Translations under genes and position numbers: made by a program
The notes under the pieces: model-generated
Told to the model about the DNA's origin: nothing
Seen by the model: only the letters and a program-made list of their open reading frames with translations
The model's database searches: none
Part shown: piece by piece, positions 1-10,402 of the stretch
Position numbering within the stretch: the first letter of the stretch is position 1
Layout: every line of letters starts with the position of its first letter
Assembly (NCBI GenBank): GCA_020435415.1
Contig: JAGQZQ010000007.1
Coordinates: 1 to 62,161, forward strand
Length of the DNA stretch: 62,161 nt
Origin: Flavobacteriales bacterium
GTDB taxonomy: Bacteria > Bacteroidota > Bacteroidia > JACJYZ01
Direction of reading: 5' to 3'

Positions 1-2501
1 ATCCCGTCGAACTCACCGAAGAGGAAGCTCCCAAAGTTGAAGCCAAAGAAACGGCAGCGCCGGAAGAAAAGCCCGAGCCTCCAAAAAAAGAAAAGAAAAC
101 CACCACCAAAGCAGAGAAGAAGCCTGAGCCCGAAGTAAAGCCAGAAGAGGAAACGAAGACAGAAGAAGTAGTGGCGGAAAAACCGGCTGAACCAACACCT
201 CCGGAACCGGAACCGGAAAAGCCCGCAGAAGTTGTAGAAACACCCGAAGCGGTAAAGGAAGAACCTGCTGAGCCAAAGGAAACCAAAACCGAGGAAGCGC
301 AAGCACCTCCCAAAGCAGAGGAGGATGCGGATGACGGTGTGATCAAAGCCAGGGTCAGTCGCCTTGAGGGTCCTACCATCGTGGGTAAGATTGATCTTCC
401 CGAACCACAGAAGAAACCCGTTGCTTCCTCGTCGGATTCTGAAATAGATAGCAAAGGTCGAAAGAGAAAAAGAAAAAGAATCGGTACGGAACCCGCCAAG
501 AAGGAAGGGGCCGGCCCACGCACCGGTGGTGGCCCTGGTGGTCCCGGTGGAGGCGGTGATAAGCGCGGAAGAAAAGGACGTGCGGTAAAGGAGGAACCCA
601 ATGAAGAGGAAATCCGCGCACAAATTAAAGATACCCTTGCACGTCTGAGTAGCTCGGGCGGTAAGTCCAAAAGTTCCAAATACCGCCGTCAGAAACGTCA
701 GGCGATAAGCGAACAGATGCAGCAGGACATGGAGCGTGCGGAATCGGAAAGCATGATCCTCAAGGTAACGGAATTTGTTTCAGCCAATGAACTGGCGAAG
801 ATGATGAACGTGCCGGTGAACGAGATCATTTCCGCCGGTATGGCCCTCGGCCTGTTCCTCTCCATCAACCAAAGACTGGACGCTGAAACGTTATCCATTA
901 TCGCCGAGGAATTCGGATATAAGATGGAGTTCGTCAGTGCCGATCTGCAGGAAACATTGAAAGAGGAAGAAGAGATAGAGGATGATGAAGCCACCCTTGT
1001 CCCGCGCCCGCCTATCGTTACTGTAATGGGACACGTCGACCACGGTAAAACGTCTTTGCTCGACTACGTCCGAAAGGCCAACGTGATCGCCGGTGAAGCA
1101 GGTGGTATTACACAGCATATCGGAGCATATGCGGTAGATCTGAAGGATGGTCGCAGGATCACCTTCCTGGATACACCCGGTCACGAAGCGTTTACCGCCA
1201 TGCGTGCCCGCGGTGCGCAGGTAACGGACGTAGCGATCATCGTGATTGCGGCGGATGATGACATCATGCCACAAACCGTGGAAGCGATCAATCATGCCCA
1301 GGCTGCCGGAGTACCCATCATCTTCGCGATCAACAAAGTGGATAAACCGAATGCCAATCCTGACAAGATCAAGGAAGCCCTGTCTGCCAGGAATTTCCTC
1401 GTGGAAGAATGGGGTGGTAAATATCAAAGTCATGACATCTCAGCCAAGAAAGGAACCGGTGTGGATGATCTTCTTGAGAAGGTGTTGCTCGAGGCAGAAC
1501 TTCTCGAACTGAAAGCCAATCCGGACAGAAGGGCGAACGGTACCATCATCGAAGCAACCCTGGACCGTGGCCGCGGTTATGTATGTACGTTGTTGGTTCA
1601 GGGTGGGACGCTTCGCGTCGGAGACATCATTCTGGCAGGATGTCATTACGGAAGGGTTAAGGCGCTGTTCAATGAAAGAGGCCAGGCGATTCCTGAAGCC
1701 GGACCGTCTACACCGGTGCAGATCCTCGGACTGAACGGTGCACCCCAGGCAGGTGATAAGTTCAATGTGCTGGAAGAAGAGCGCAAAGCCAAGGAAATCG
1801 CAAACAAACGGATGCAACTTCAACGTGAACAAGGCATACGTGCACAAAAACATATCACACTTGATGAGATCGGCAGACGTCTGGCCATAGGAGACTTCCA
1901 GGAACTGAACGTGATCGTGAAAGGTGACGTGGATGGTTCCGTGGAAGCACTTGCCGATTCATTGCTCAAATTGTCTACCGATAAAATTCAGGTGAACGTG
2001 ATCCACAAATCCGTAGGACAGATCACCGAAACGGATGTGTTGCTGGCCAGCGCATCCAACGCCATCATCGTGGGCTTCCAGATCCGCCCGAGCCTCAATG
2101 CACGGAAGCTGGCAGAGAAGGAAGAGATCGATATCCGACTGTATTCAGTGATCTACAATGCCATCAATGAGATCAAATCCGCGATGGAAGGAATGCTTGC
2201 ACCGGAGATGAAGGAAGAAGTGGTGAGCAATGTGGAGGTTCGCGAAGTATTCAAAATCTCCCGCGTTGGTACGATCGCAGGTTGTATGGTGATCGATGGA
2301 AAGATGACCAGAAATACACAGGTGCGCATCATCCGCGATGGTATCGTGATCTACACCGGTAAATTATCTTCCCTCAAACGCTTCAAGGATGATGTTAAGG
2401 AAGTGAGCAGTGGTTACGAGTGCGGATTATCCATTGAGAACTTCAATGATATCAAAGTAGGAGATATCGTGGAAGGATTTACCCAGGTACAGGTTAAGTA
2501 G
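1..2501 (+). CDS. infB: Translation initiation factor IF-2 (5' end outside window)
   Basis: This GTPase brings initiator fMet-tRNA to the 30S subunit and promotes subunit joining in the cytoplasm. The reading frame is open from base 3 to the stop at 2499-2501, so the gene begins upstream; the GTG at 171 is only an internal codon. The visible N-terminal part is a long Glu/Lys/Pro-rich linker with a Gly-rich patch, as usual in Bacteroidota IF-2. The IF2_N region follows, then the G domain with G1 GHVDHGKTS (near 1030), G3 DTPGHE (near 1170) and G4 NKVD (near 1330). Domains II, III and IV complete a full-length C-terminus ending at VQVK. In Bacteroidota the gene usually follows nusA. The assignment is secure. 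Confidence 0.98.
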   Translation, partial: PVELTEEEAPKVEAKETAAPEEKPEPPKKEKKTTTKAEKKPEPEVKPEEETKTEEVVAEKPAEPTPPEPEPEKPAEVVETPEAVKEEPAEPKETKTEEAQAPPKAEEDADDGVIKARVSRLEGPTIVGKIDLPEPQKKPVASSSDSEIDSKGRKRKRKRIGTEPAKKEGAGPRTGGGPGGPGGGGDKRGRKGRAVKEEPNEEEIRAQIKDTLARLSSSGGKSKSSKYRRQKRQAISEQMQQDMERAESESMILKVTEFVSANELAKMMNVPVNEIISAGMALGLFLSINQRLDAETLSIIAEEFGYKMEFVSADLQETLKEEEEIEDDEATLVPRPPIVTVMGHVDHGKTSLLDYVRKANVIAGEAGGITQHIGAYAVDLKDGRRITFLDTPGHEAFTAMRARGAQVTDVAIIVIAADDDIMPQTVEAINHAQAAGVPIIFAINKVDKPNANPDKIKEALSARNFLVEEWGGKYQSHDISAKKGTGVDDLLEKVLLEAELLELKANPDRRANGTIIEATLDRGRGYVCTLLVQGGTLRVGDIILAGCHYGRVKALFNERGQAIPEAGPSTPVQILGLNGAPQAGDKFNVLEEERKAKEIANKRMQLQREQGIRAQKHITLDEIGRRLAIGDFQELNVIVKGDVDGSVEALADSLLKLSTDKIQVNVIHKSVGQITETDVLLASASNAIIVGFQIRPSLNARKLAEKEEIDIRLYSVIYNAINEIKSAMEGMLAPEMKEEVVSNVEVREVFKISRVGTIAGCMVIDGKMTRNTQVRIIRDGIVIYTGKLSSLKRFKDDVKEVSSGYECGLSIENFNDIKVGDIVEGFTQVQVK

Positions 2502-2536
2502 AAGAAGTGCTTCCTTGTTGACCCCTGCGCCGTAAA

Positions 2537-2974
2537 TCACTCTTCCGGAATCGCAGACCAGCGGATGTCGTCTTTGACAATAAAACACGCCGGGAAAGTT
2601 TCGATGAGGTCCTTCTTGAGTTTTTCTGCAGCAAACCGGTTCCGGCAATCGCCGACCCTTACTTTATAGTTGGGGGCATCCCATTGTACATAAACCGATA
2701 GCTCGGGGTATTTAACGAGTACTTCCGATTTCACCTGGTTTGCTTTATTCTTGGCTTCTGTTCCTGAACCAAAATAGATTTGTACCCGGTAGCCCGCGAC
2801 CGTGCCCTTTTCCCTGCCCTCTTTTTCGTAAGCCTCCTGGAGGCGGTCGAGACGTTCATCGCTTTCGACCTTTACCGGATTGGTGCGTGTGATAGAATCG
2901 GTTGGTACCTGTGCGAGACTGATATTGACGGTAGCCATCATCGCGACTGCCAGTCCTGTCCATGTGTTTTTCAT
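2537..2974 (-). CDS. SPOR-like periplasmic/secreted protein
   Basis: A protein of about 145 residues. I place the start at the ATG at 2974 because it gives a clean signal peptide (MKNTW then a hydrophobic run ending NISLAQ); a longer frame would begin six codons upstream. The C-terminal half (GYRVQIYFGSG, then VYVQWDAPNYKVRVGDCRN) has the beta-alpha-beta layout of SPOR domains, which bind denuded peptidoglycan glycan strands. It lies on the opposite strand between infB and the act operon, and a SPOR protein at this place is common in Flavobacteriia. A cell-envelope role is likely; the exact function is unknown. It is convergent with infB, separated by 35 bp, and I saw no strong terminator in that gap. 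Confidence 0.75.
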   Translation of the reverse strand: MKNTWTGLAVAMMATVNISLAQVPTDSITRTNPVKVESDERLDRLQEAYEKEGREKGTVAGYRVQIYFGSGTEAKNKANQVKSEVLVKYPELSVYVQWDAPNYKVRVGDCRNRFAAEKLKKDLIETFPACFIVKDDIRWSAIPEE

Positions 2975-3204
2975 CGGGGGTGCAAGGTACATATTTCCGG
3001 TATTGTGTTCGCTTTATCGCAGTGATACTTCAGGAACGTTACGAATGGTTGTTCGGTATTTTTGTGCGCTCAATTTTTAGAAGTCATCTACCAAGATATC
3101 ATTTTTATAGACAGAGGTTTGAAACGGCTTCCAATACCTTATTTAGAATCATTATAAATTAATCATTTCTTAATTACCGATGAATGATAAAATGCGAATT
3201 GTTC

Positions 3205-3212
3205 TAAATTTG
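3205..3212 (+). promoter_or_regulatory. Bacteroidota-type -7 promoter element for the act-cox operon
   Basis: The octamer TAAATTTG fits the Bacteroidota sigma-factor -7 consensus TAnnTTTG and lies 41 bp upstream of the actA ATG in the divergent gap. No clear -33 TTTG box is visible. It is the best candidate start for transcription of the respiratory operon. Confidence 0.5.
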
Positions 3213-3253
3213 TCCACCGTAAAAAGTATTGTTTTCTACGCAAAATATCCAAT

Positions 3254-4531
3254 ATGCGCAACCTGTTTATGAGGGTTTCCAAGCTCAGATTGGCGCTACA
3301 TTTTCTACTGATCTTCGGAGTTGCCGCGGTGTCGTCCAGCCACGCGCAGAGCGGTAAAGATTTGTTCGAAGCGAACTGTAAAGCATGCCATTCGCCAGGC
3401 GATAAAGTAGTGATCGGGCCGGGTCTTGCCGGAATTGAAGACCGGGTGCCAAGTAAAGACTGGCTGTACCAATGGATACAGAATTCCAGATCGCTGATCG
3501 ATGCCGGAGATGCATATGCTGTTAAGGTTTTCAAGGAAAACAATGAAATAGACATGCCCGCCCAAGCGGTTTCAAAGGAAGAGATTGACGCCATCCTTAC
3601 TTATATTAAGGACTATAAGATACCGGAAGTAGTGGTTAAAGATCCTGAAGGCGGAACTCCTGGTGCGCCTGCAGGCGGAACTCCTGGTGCGCCTGCAGGC
3701 AATACCCTGCTTTATGCCCTGATCATTGCATGTATTACCCTGCTGCTTGTTATCTGGTTCCTGTCTTCCACCAAGAAGTCGCTGAAGGTTGCGGTAGCGG
3801 ATAAACTGGGTGAGCCTATTCCTGTGGACCGCGGTCTGTTCGGCAACCTCAAGCATTGGATGTCAAACAACAAACGCGCGGTTGCCGTGATCGTGTTGTT
3901 GATCGTTGCGCTCGGACTTCGTCAGGCCTGGTACAGCGTTATCTGGATAGGTGTACATCAGGGCTATGAGCCAACACAACCTATTGCTTTCCCGCATGAC
4001 CTGCACGCAGGAAAGAACGGTATCAACTGTGTATACTGTCACTCAAGCGCGGAAAAAGGCAAAACAGCCGGCATTCCATCCCTGAATGTGTGTATGAATT
4101 GTCACGTTTATGTGGCTGAAGGGGAACGCAGCGGATCGTCAGAGATCAACAAGATTTATGAATACCTTGACTACGATCCTGAAACCAAAACTTACGGAGA
4201 TAATCCGAAGCCCGTTAAATGGGTGCGCATTCACAACCTGCCTGATCTGGCCTACTTCAACCACTCACAACACGTGAAAGTGGGCGGCATTGCCTGTCAA
4301 ACCTGTCATGGCGCCGTTGAAGAGATGGATGTGTTGCACCAGGAATCAACCCTGACCATGGGATGGTGTGTTGATTGTCACCGCAACCAACCGGTGAAAA
4401 TGGAAGGCAACGGATACTATGATTACGTGCATAATAAGCTGAGCGAGGAACATAAGGCCAAGTTCATGAAGGACGGAAAGATCACTGTTGAAGAATTAGG
4501 CGGACTGGAATGTGCCCGCTGCCACTATTAA
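3254..4531 (+). CDS. actA: Alternative Complex III subunit A, multiheme cytochrome c with N-terminal monoheme domain
   Basis: Periplasmic multiheme electron carrier of ACIII, the quinol-oxidising complex that replaces bc1 in many Bacteroidota. The protein is 425 residues with a signal peptide (to about residue 31, ending SSHAQ). Six CxxCH heme motifs are visible: CKACH in an N-terminal class-I-like cytochrome c domain, then CVYCH, CMNCH, CQTCH, CVDCH and CARCH in the pentaheme part. Between them are two hydrophobic segments (about residues 150-165 and 210-225). The linker before the first segment contains an exact tandem duplication of a 24-bp unit (3650-3697) encoding GGTPGAPA twice. It is the first gene of the operon; a second in-frame ATG at 3269 would also give a signal peptide. 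Confidence 0.93.
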   Translation: MRNLFMRVSKLRLALHFLLIFGVAAVSSSHAQSGKDLFEANCKACHSPGDKVVIGPGLAGIEDRVPSKDWLYQWIQNSRSLIDAGDAYAVKVFKENNEIDMPAQAVSKEEIDAILTYIKDYKIPEVVVKDPEGGTPGAPAGGTPGAPAGNTLLYALIIACITLLLVIWFLSSTKKSLKVAVADKLGEPIPVDRGLFGNLKHWMSNNKRAVAVIVLLIVALGLRQAWYSVIWIGVHQGYEPTQPIAFPHDLHAGKNGINCVYCHSSAEKGKTAGIPSLNVCMNCHVYVAEGERSGSSEINKIYEYLDYDPETKTYGDNPKPVKWVRIHNLPDLAYFNHSQHVKVGGIACQTCHGAVEEMDVLHQESTLTMGWCVDCHRNQPVKMEGNGYYDYVHNKLSEEHKAKFMKDGKITVEELGGLECARCHY

Positions 4532-4557
4532 TCTGAACTGAAAAACCTTGTCTGGGA

Positions 4558-7500
4558 ATGACAACCATGAATAAGACTTACTGGAAAGGCATTGAAGAAC
4601 TCGAGCAGGATCCCTCCTTTATACAAGCAAGGGACAACGAGTTTGCGGAACACCTCCCTGTGGATGAATTCCTGTCCGGCGAACAGGTTCAGAAGGCACC
4701 CACAAGCCGCAGAGATTTTCTGAAATACCTCGGATTCGGTGTGACTGCCGCTACACTTGCTGCATGTGAAGCCCCCGTTAATAAGGCCATCCCTTATATC
4801 ATCAAACCAGAGGAGATCACCCCCGGTATCGCCAACTGGTATGCATCTTCTTATTTTGATGGCAACGACTATTGCAGTGTGCTGGTAAAGACACGTGAAG
4901 GTCGCCCCATCAAGATTGAAGGAAATAAGTCCTCATCCGTTACGGAAGGTTCGATCAACGCGCGTGTGCAGGCCGGTATCCTTTCTTTATACGATGAATC
5001 CAGACTGCGTAACCCGATGAAGGGTGGTCAGAACAGCGACTGGGCATCGGTGGATCAAGCCATCATCTCAAAACTAAAGGCTGCCAAGGCTGCCGGAAAG
5101 AAGGTGAGAATTCTTACTTCTTCTACGGCAAGCCCAAGCACATCCAAAGCCATACAAGCATTTCTGAATGTATATGGTGCAGGTACCAGCGATGATGGTA
5201 CGCAGGCCACCAACGAAGTGGTGACCTATGATGCCGTTTCACGCTATGGAATCATCGAGGCACATAGGAAAGCCTTTGGTCGCTCCGCTGTTCCGGCGTA
5301 TTCATTTGACAAAGCCGACGTGGTGGTGAGTATCGGTGCGGATTTCCTGGCCAACTGGGTATCCCCCGTTGAGTTCATGAAACAGTACGGTAAGAAAAGG
5401 AACCTGAAGGAAAACAAGACGATCTCCAAACATATCCAGTTTGAAACACATCTGTCGCTGACCGGTTCCAACGCCGATGAGCGCATCCCGATGAAACCAT
5501 CTCAACAGGGACAAACTGTACTTGCGCTCTATAATGCTGTTGCATCAGGCACGGGCAATACCCCTGGAGGTAGTGCTTCACTTCCTTTTGATGAAAAGAT
5601 CAAAAGTGCGGCGTCTCATCTTCTCAAGAATCCCGGAAAGTCTCTCGTGGTCTGTGGAAGTAATGACCCCAATGTTCAATTGCTCGTGACTGGTATCAAC
5701 AATATGCTTGGTAACTATGGCAAGACACTTGACATTGAAAGACCAAGCCTGCTCTTCCAGAGTGATGATGCAGCCGTTGACAATCTTATAAAGGACATGC
5801 AAAGTGGCCAGGTTGGCGCTCTGTTGATTTACAATACCAACCCGGTTTATAGCTTGCCCGATGGTGAAGCGTTCAAGGCCGCCCTGAAAAAGGTGGACCT
5901 GACGGTTTCTTTTGCACCGTCTCTTGATGAAACAGCCGCTTCGGTTGAGTTTGTTTGCCCGGATTCACATTTCCTGGAATCATGGAATGACCATAGCCCG
6001 AGGAATGGCGAGTATAGCGTTTGCCAGCCAACCATCAGTCCGCTGTTCAAAACAAGACAGTATCAGGAAAGTCTCCTTGCATGGGCAGGTCAGCCAACGT
6101 CGTTTCATGATTTTATCAGAAAGCAGTGGGAAGCAGATCAGTTTACCAGACAAAGCGGTGAGTTGATGTTCGACGCTTTCTGGAACAACAGCTTGCACAA
6201 AGGTTGTTTGTCTCTTGCTCCAACTGCTCTGATTCCTGCCGTAGGTATAGCGACGGATCTTTCTGCAGCCGCTTCTGCCGTTGCAAATTCTGTACCTAAG
6301 GGTGGTGCTTATGAACTCGTGCTGTATGAAAAAACAGGCGTAGGTAACGGGATGCATGCCAACAACCCATGGTTGCAGGAACTCCCCGATCCGATCTCCA
6401 AAATTTGCTGGGACAACTACGTGACCATGAACCCGGTTCATATGAAGGAACTTGGATTCAACACCGTTCTGGGTCAGCAACAGGAGGCGGATGTCATTAC
6501 CCTCACTGTCGGAAAGGCCACGCTGAATGCACCTGTATATCCTCAACCCGGACAGGCGAAGGGAACTATCGGACTGGCGCTCGGATATGGCCGCACCACC
6601 GTTGGAAAAGCGGGTAAAGACGTTGGTGTGAATGCATATAAACTTGCTACACGCGATGGCAATGGAATCGTATACTATGCTGCCAATTGCAGTATCAGCG
6701 GTTCCGTTGGAAAAATGCACCTGGCCACTACACAGACCCACCACACCCTGATGGGACGTGATAGTGAGGAGACCGGTATCGTTAAGGAAACCACCCTTGC
6801 TGCTTATATGAACGATGCTTCATCCGGCAACAAGCAGGTGACTGTCGCTACGGTTGATCATAAACATGAGACACCGGATAAGGTGGACTTGTGGAAATCG
6901 CATACCAAGGATGCCATTCACTGGAACCTGTCTGTCGACCTGACATCCTGCATAGGTTGCGGGGCTTGCGCCGTGAGCTGTATCTCAGAGAACAATATCG
7001 CTGTCGTTGGTAAGGATGAGGTGAGAAGGTCCAGGGAAATGCACTGGATCCGGATCGACCGCTACTACAGCTCTGACTACAGCAAGGCGAAAGCCAAGGA
7101 AGAGGGTGTAGGAAAGATCGAAATGTATCACCGCTTGGAAGAGCCTTCTGAAAATCCTCAGGTGGTTTTCCAACCAGTAATGTGTCAGCACTGTAACCAT
7201 GCACCGTGTGAAACGGTTTGTCCGGTGGCTGCCACTTCCCATAGCAACGAAGGTTTGAATATGATGACCTATAACCGTTGCGTGGGTACAAAATACTGCC
7301 AGAACAACTGTCCGTATAAAGTACGTCGCTTCAACTGGTATAGCTATCCGAGGGATTCCAAGTTCACAGACATTAACCCATCGCAGAATGAGCTGGGTCG
7401 TCTTGTACTGAACCCTGATGTGGTGGTACGTTCCCGTGGGGTGATGGAAAAATGCAGCATGTGTGTACAACGTCTGCAAGAAGGTAAACTGGAAGCGAAG

Positions 7501-7713
7501 AAGGAAGGTAGACCTATTAAAGACGGTGAAGTTCAGACTGCATGTAGTGCCGTTTGTCCTACACATGCCATCCGTTTCGGAAACGTGGCAGATGAGAATT
7601 CCGAGGTCCGGAAGTTGTCCGAAGATCCCAGAACCTATTACCTGCTGGAAGAATTGAATGTGAAACCTTCGGTGCAGTACATGACCAAGGTGAGAAATAC
7701 AGATAAAGCTTAA
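4558..7713 (+). CDS. actB: Alternative Complex III subunit B, molybdopterin oxidoreductase-like iron-sulfur protein
   Basis: 1051 residues. Large peripheral subunit of ACIII that relays electrons through Fe-S clusters. Near residue 50 there is a Tat-like motif SRRDFLK followed by a short hydrophobic stretch, the 'TAT-variant-translocated' type. The middle is the molybdopterin-oxidoreductase-like domain; family members of this complex are thought to carry no Mo cofactor. From about residue 798 comes a ferredoxin-like B domain with four Cys groups: CIGCGACAVSC, CQHCNHAPCETVCP, CVGTKYCQNNCP, and CSMCVQRL paired with CSAVCP. A fusion of Mo-like and Fe-S parts in one chain is standard for ActB. 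It starts 26 bp after actA. Confidence 0.94.
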   Translation: MTTMNKTYWKGIEELEQDPSFIQARDNEFAEHLPVDEFLSGEQVQKAPTSRRDFLKYLGFGVTAATLAACEAPVNKAIPYIIKPEEITPGIANWYASSYFDGNDYCSVLVKTREGRPIKIEGNKSSSVTEGSINARVQAGILSLYDESRLRNPMKGGQNSDWASVDQAIISKLKAAKAAGKKVRILTSSTASPSTSKAIQAFLNVYGAGTSDDGTQATNEVVTYDAVSRYGIIEAHRKAFGRSAVPAYSFDKADVVVSIGADFLANWVSPVEFMKQYGKKRNLKENKTISKHIQFETHLSLTGSNADERIPMKPSQQGQTVLALYNAVASGTGNTPGGSASLPFDEKIKSAASHLLKNPGKSLVVCGSNDPNVQLLVTGINNMLGNYGKTLDIERPSLLFQSDDAAVDNLIKDMQSGQVGALLIYNTNPVYSLPDGEAFKAALKKVDLTVSFAPSLDETAASVEFVCPDSHFLESWNDHSPRNGEYSVCQPTISPLFKTRQYQESLLAWAGQPTSFHDFIRKQWEADQFTRQSGELMFDAFWNNSLHKGCLSLAPTALIPAVGIATDLSAAASAVANSVPKGGAYELVLYEKTGVGNGMHANNPWLQELPDPISKICWDNYVTMNPVHMKELGFNTVLGQQQEADVITLTVGKATLNAPVYPQPGQAKGTIGLALGYGRTTVGKAGKDVGVNAYKLATRDGNGIVYYAANCSISGSVGKMHLATTQTHHTLMGRDSEETGIVKETTLAAYMNDASSGNKQVTVATVDHKHETPDKVDLWKSHTKDAIHWNLSVDLTSCIGCGACAVSCISENNIAVVGKDEVRRSREMHWIRIDRYYSSDYSKAKAKEEGVGKIEMYHRLEEPSENPQVVFQPVMCQHCNHAPCETVCPVAATSHSNEGLNMMTYNRCVGTKYCQNNCPYKVRRFNWYSYPRDSKFTDINPSQNELGRLVLNPDVVVRSRGVMEKCSMCVQRLQEGKLEAKKEGRPIKDGEVQTACSAVCPTHAIRFGNVADENSEVRKLSEDPRTYYLLEELNVKPSVQYMTKVRNTDKA

Positions 7714-7732
7714 TTAACAGATCATTTACGCT

Positions 7733-9112
7733 ATGAGCGAAGCAGTACAGACCATTCGTCAGCCGCTGATCAAAGGCAGTAAAGACCTGCATCAGATCAC
7801 TGAGGATGTGGCCAGATCCGTAGAAGGAAAGGCCAGCCGCCTTTGGTACATCGTATTTACCGTGGCGGTGGTGGCTGCTCTTTGGGGCATCGGTTGCATT
7901 ATGTATACCATCGGCCGGGGGATCGGCACCTGGGGAGTTAACAAAACCGTTGGTTGGGCATGGGATATCACCAACTTCGTTTGGTGGATCGGTATCGGTC
8001 ACGCCGGTACCCTGATCTCAGCCGTACTTTTGTTGTTCCGCTCCCGCTGGCGTATGGCGATCAACCGCTCCGCAGAAGCGATGACCATCTTCGCGGTGAT
8101 CATGGCGGCGCAGTTCCCGCTGATTCACATGGGAAGACCGTGGCTGGCGTTTTATGCGCTGCCATTGCCAAACCAACTGGGTTCGCTGTGGGTGAACTTC
8201 AACTCCCCGCTGTTGTGGGACGTATTCGCGATCTCGACCTACTTCTCCGTTTCGCTGGTATTCTGGTACATCGGACTGTTGCCTGACTTCGCCATGATCC
8301 GCGACCGGGCCATCAAACCGATGACCAAAAAGATTTATGCCCTCCTCAGCTTCGGATGGAGCGGACGCGCAAAAGACTGGCAACGTTTTGAGGAAGTATC
8401 ACTGGTATTGGCTGGATTGGCTACACCACTGGTATTCTCGGTACACTCCATTGTAAGTATGGACTTTGCCACTGCGGTGCTTCCCGGTTGGCATACCACC
8501 ATCTTCCCGCCTTACTTTGTATTGGGTGCCCTGTTCTCCGGCTTTGCCATGGTATTGACCCTGTCTCTGATCATGCGGAAGGTGATGCATCTGGAAGATT
8601 ATATCACCATCTCCCACATCGAGTATATGAACAAGATCATCATGCTTACCGGTTCAATGGTGGGTGTGGCCTATATCACGGAGCTCTTTGTGTCGTGGTA
8701 CTCAGGTGTGGAATATGAAAGCTATGCCTTTATCAACCGTGCAACCGGCCCGTATTTCTGGGCCTATGCATCCATGATGACCTGCAACGTGGTGAGCCCG
8801 CAATTGTTCTGGGTAGGCAAATGGAGAAGGAACCTCACCTTTACTTTTGTTCTGTCCATCATCGTGAATATCGGTATGTGGTTCGAACGTTTTGTGATCA
8901 TCGTGACATCGCTGCACCGCGACTTCCTGCCAAGCAGCTGGACGATGTACCATCCGAGCTTTGTGGATATCGGTATTTACATCGGTACCATCGGTATATT
9001 CTTCGTCTTGTTCCTTCTATTCTCAAGGGTATTCCCGGTCATCGCACAAAGTGAGACCAAGTCTATCCTGAAAGGAACAGGTAACCAATATTTGAACGTG
9101 ATCTCTGAATAA
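7733..9112 (+). CDS. actC: Alternative Complex III subunit C, NrfD/PsrC-family quinol-binding membrane protein
   Basis: 459 residues, integral membrane protein with about ten hydrophobic helices. It belongs to the NrfD/PsrC family and provides a menaquinol-binding site beside the ActB Fe-S domain. Supporting features are the N-terminal amphipathic leader, the first helix near LWYIVFTVAVVAALWGIGC, and His/Trp-rich loops such as WWIGIGHAGT and VLPGWHTTIFPPYFVLGA. ActC and ActF are paralogous membrane subunits, and this one shows the more canonical NrfD pattern. It is spaced 19 bp from actB and 8 bp from actD, so translational coupling is likely. Confidence 0.93.
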   Translation: MSEAVQTIRQPLIKGSKDLHQITEDVARSVEGKASRLWYIVFTVAVVAALWGIGCIMYTIGRGIGTWGVNKTVGWAWDITNFVWWIGIGHAGTLISAVLLLFRSRWRMAINRSAEAMTIFAVIMAAQFPLIHMGRPWLAFYALPLPNQLGSLWVNFNSPLLWDVFAISTYFSVSLVFWYIGLLPDFAMIRDRAIKPMTKKIYALLSFGWSGRAKDWQRFEEVSLVLAGLATPLVFSVHSIVSMDFATAVLPGWHTTIFPPYFVLGALFSGFAMVLTLSLIMRKVMHLEDYITISHIEYMNKIIMLTGSMVGVAYITELFVSWYSGVEYESYAFINRATGPYFWAYASMMTCNVVSPQLFWVGKWRRNLTFTFVLSIIVNIGMWFERFVIIVTSLHRDFLPSSWTMYHPSFVDIGIYIGTIGIFFVLFLLFSRVFPVIAQSETKSILKGTGNQYLNVISE

Positions 9113-9120
9113 CAGACGCC

Positions 9121-9642
9121 ATGACGCATAAGAAAATATACGGTCTATTTGATGACGACCACGTATTGATAGACGCGGTGAAGGCCCTTCGTGCCAAAGG
9201 GTTTCATATTGAGGAAGTCTACACCCCTTACCCGGTTCACGGCTTGGATGCCGCAATGGGCCTCGAAAGGACCCGCCTGGCCATATGCTCATTCATCTAT
9301 GGTATGACCGGTGTGAGCCTGGCCCTTCTGATGAACTGGTACATGACCATTCAGGACTGGCCAATGGATATCGGTGGTAAGCCTAGCTTCTCTTTCAGAG
9401 AGAACCTGACATCGTTTATTCCCGTGACTTTTGAATCAGGTGTGTTGCTCGCAGCACATGGTATGTCCATCACCTTTTTGTTGAGAAGCTGGTTGCTGCC
9501 CGGTGTGAGTGCAAAGAACCCGGATCCCAGAACCACCGACGATAAATTCTGCATTGAACTCGAAGCCCATTCCGAGGAAGAGGTTTCTGCAATGACCAGC
9601 GCACTGAATGAATCAGGCGCTTTTGAAGTCAATACAAAATAA
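9121..9642 (+). CDS. actD: Alternative Complex III subunit D (DUF3341)
   Basis: 173 residues. Small membrane subunit of ACIII belonging to DUF3341. The N-terminal soluble part starts KIYGLFDDDHVLIDAVKALR, typical of the family. Two hydrophobic helices follow (about residues 58-75 and 100-125) with the conserved stretch GGKPSFSFRENLTSFIPVTFE between them. The C-terminal segment is a small alpha/beta tail. ActD probably stabilises the contact between ActC/ActF and the peripheral arm. It lies 8 bp after actC and 22 bp before the chosen actE start. Confidence 0.92.
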   Translation: MTHKKIYGLFDDDHVLIDAVKALRAKGFHIEEVYTPYPVHGLDAAMGLERTRLAICSFIYGMTGVSLALLMNWYMTIQDWPMDIGGKPSFSFRENLTSFIPVTFESGVLLAAHGMSITFLLRSWLLPGVSAKNPDPRTTDDKFCIELEAHSEEEVSAMTSALNESGAFEVNTK

Positions 9643-9664
9643 GCTCAGCGAATTAACATCGCCT

Positions 9665-10390
9665 ATGAACCGTTTGAAAGCACCGAAAACCGTAAATCAG
9701 ATCGCAACGCATGCCCTCCTTGGCGTAGTTGTCGTGATGGGTATGGCCTCATGCGGACAAGATCCCACGCGTAAGTACGACGAGAGTCAGAAGCATACCA
9801 CACCGCGCATTGAGTATACGGCGGCTATGGATATGTACAGATCACCGTCGTATGAGACCTACTCAACCAACCCGGTGTTTGCAGACAGTATGTCTGCACA
9901 AAAACCGGTAGCAGGTACAGTAGCACGGGGGCATCTGCCATACGCTTATCCCAATACAAAGGAAGGATATGAACTGGCCGGGCAACAACTGAAAAACCCG
10001 ATCCCTCTTTCCCCGAAAGTATTGGAAGAAGGCCAGGATCTTTTTGTCAAATACTGTTCTCATTGTCATGGAGCAACAGGAATGGGAGATGGTAAGATGA
10101 TTAAGAATGACCGGTTCCCACCGCCGCCGGCATACAGCTCGGAAGCATTGAAGAACCTGTCGGAAGGCAAGATGTACCATTCCATTACTTACGGAAAGAA
10201 CCTGATGCCGAACCACGCAACCCAGCTTTATCCGGAAGAACGGTGGAAGATCATTCACTTTATTCAAACCCTTCAGGGACCGAAAACAGCAGAGGTTCCG
10301 GCTGAAGGAGGCGCAACAGGAACACAGGAGGCAACCCCGGTTCCCGCTGAACAGGAAGCTGCACCTGCAGAATCAACGCAAAACGGTTAA
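9665..10390 (+). CDS. actE: Alternative Complex III subunit E, monoheme cytochrome c lipoprotein
   Basis: 241 residues from the ATG at 9665. An upstream in-frame ATG at 9608 lies inside actD and gives a poor leader, so I rejected it. The signal ends in a lipobox (VVVVMGMASC), so the mature protein should be anchored by lipid at Cys. One CSHCH heme motif is followed by a distal Met (NLMPNH), a class I cytochrome c. The tail is Ala/Pro/Glu-rich. In ACIII this subunit accepts electrons from ActA and may hand them to the adjacent cytochrome oxidase. Confidence 0.92.
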   Translation: MNRLKAPKTVNQIATHALLGVVVVMGMASCGQDPTRKYDESQKHTTPRIEYTAAMDMYRSPSYETYSTNPVFADSMSAQKPVAGTVARGHLPYAYPNTKEGYELAGQQLKNPIPLSPKVLEEGQDLFVKYCSHCHGATGMGDGKMIKNDRFPPPPAYSSEALKNLSEGKMYHSITYGKNLMPNHATQLYPEERWKIIHFIQTLQGPKTAEVPAEGGATGTQEATPVPAEQEAAPAESTQNG

Positions 10391-10402
10391 TTGGTCGTGA
10401 TT

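Noticed and set aside
5980-6744. 254-codon antisense frame within actB
   Set aside because: Mirror of the sense coding sequence, no domain features.
9608-9664. Upstream start for actE inside actD
   Set aside because: It would overlap actD and destroy the lipoprotein signal; ATG at 9665 is better.
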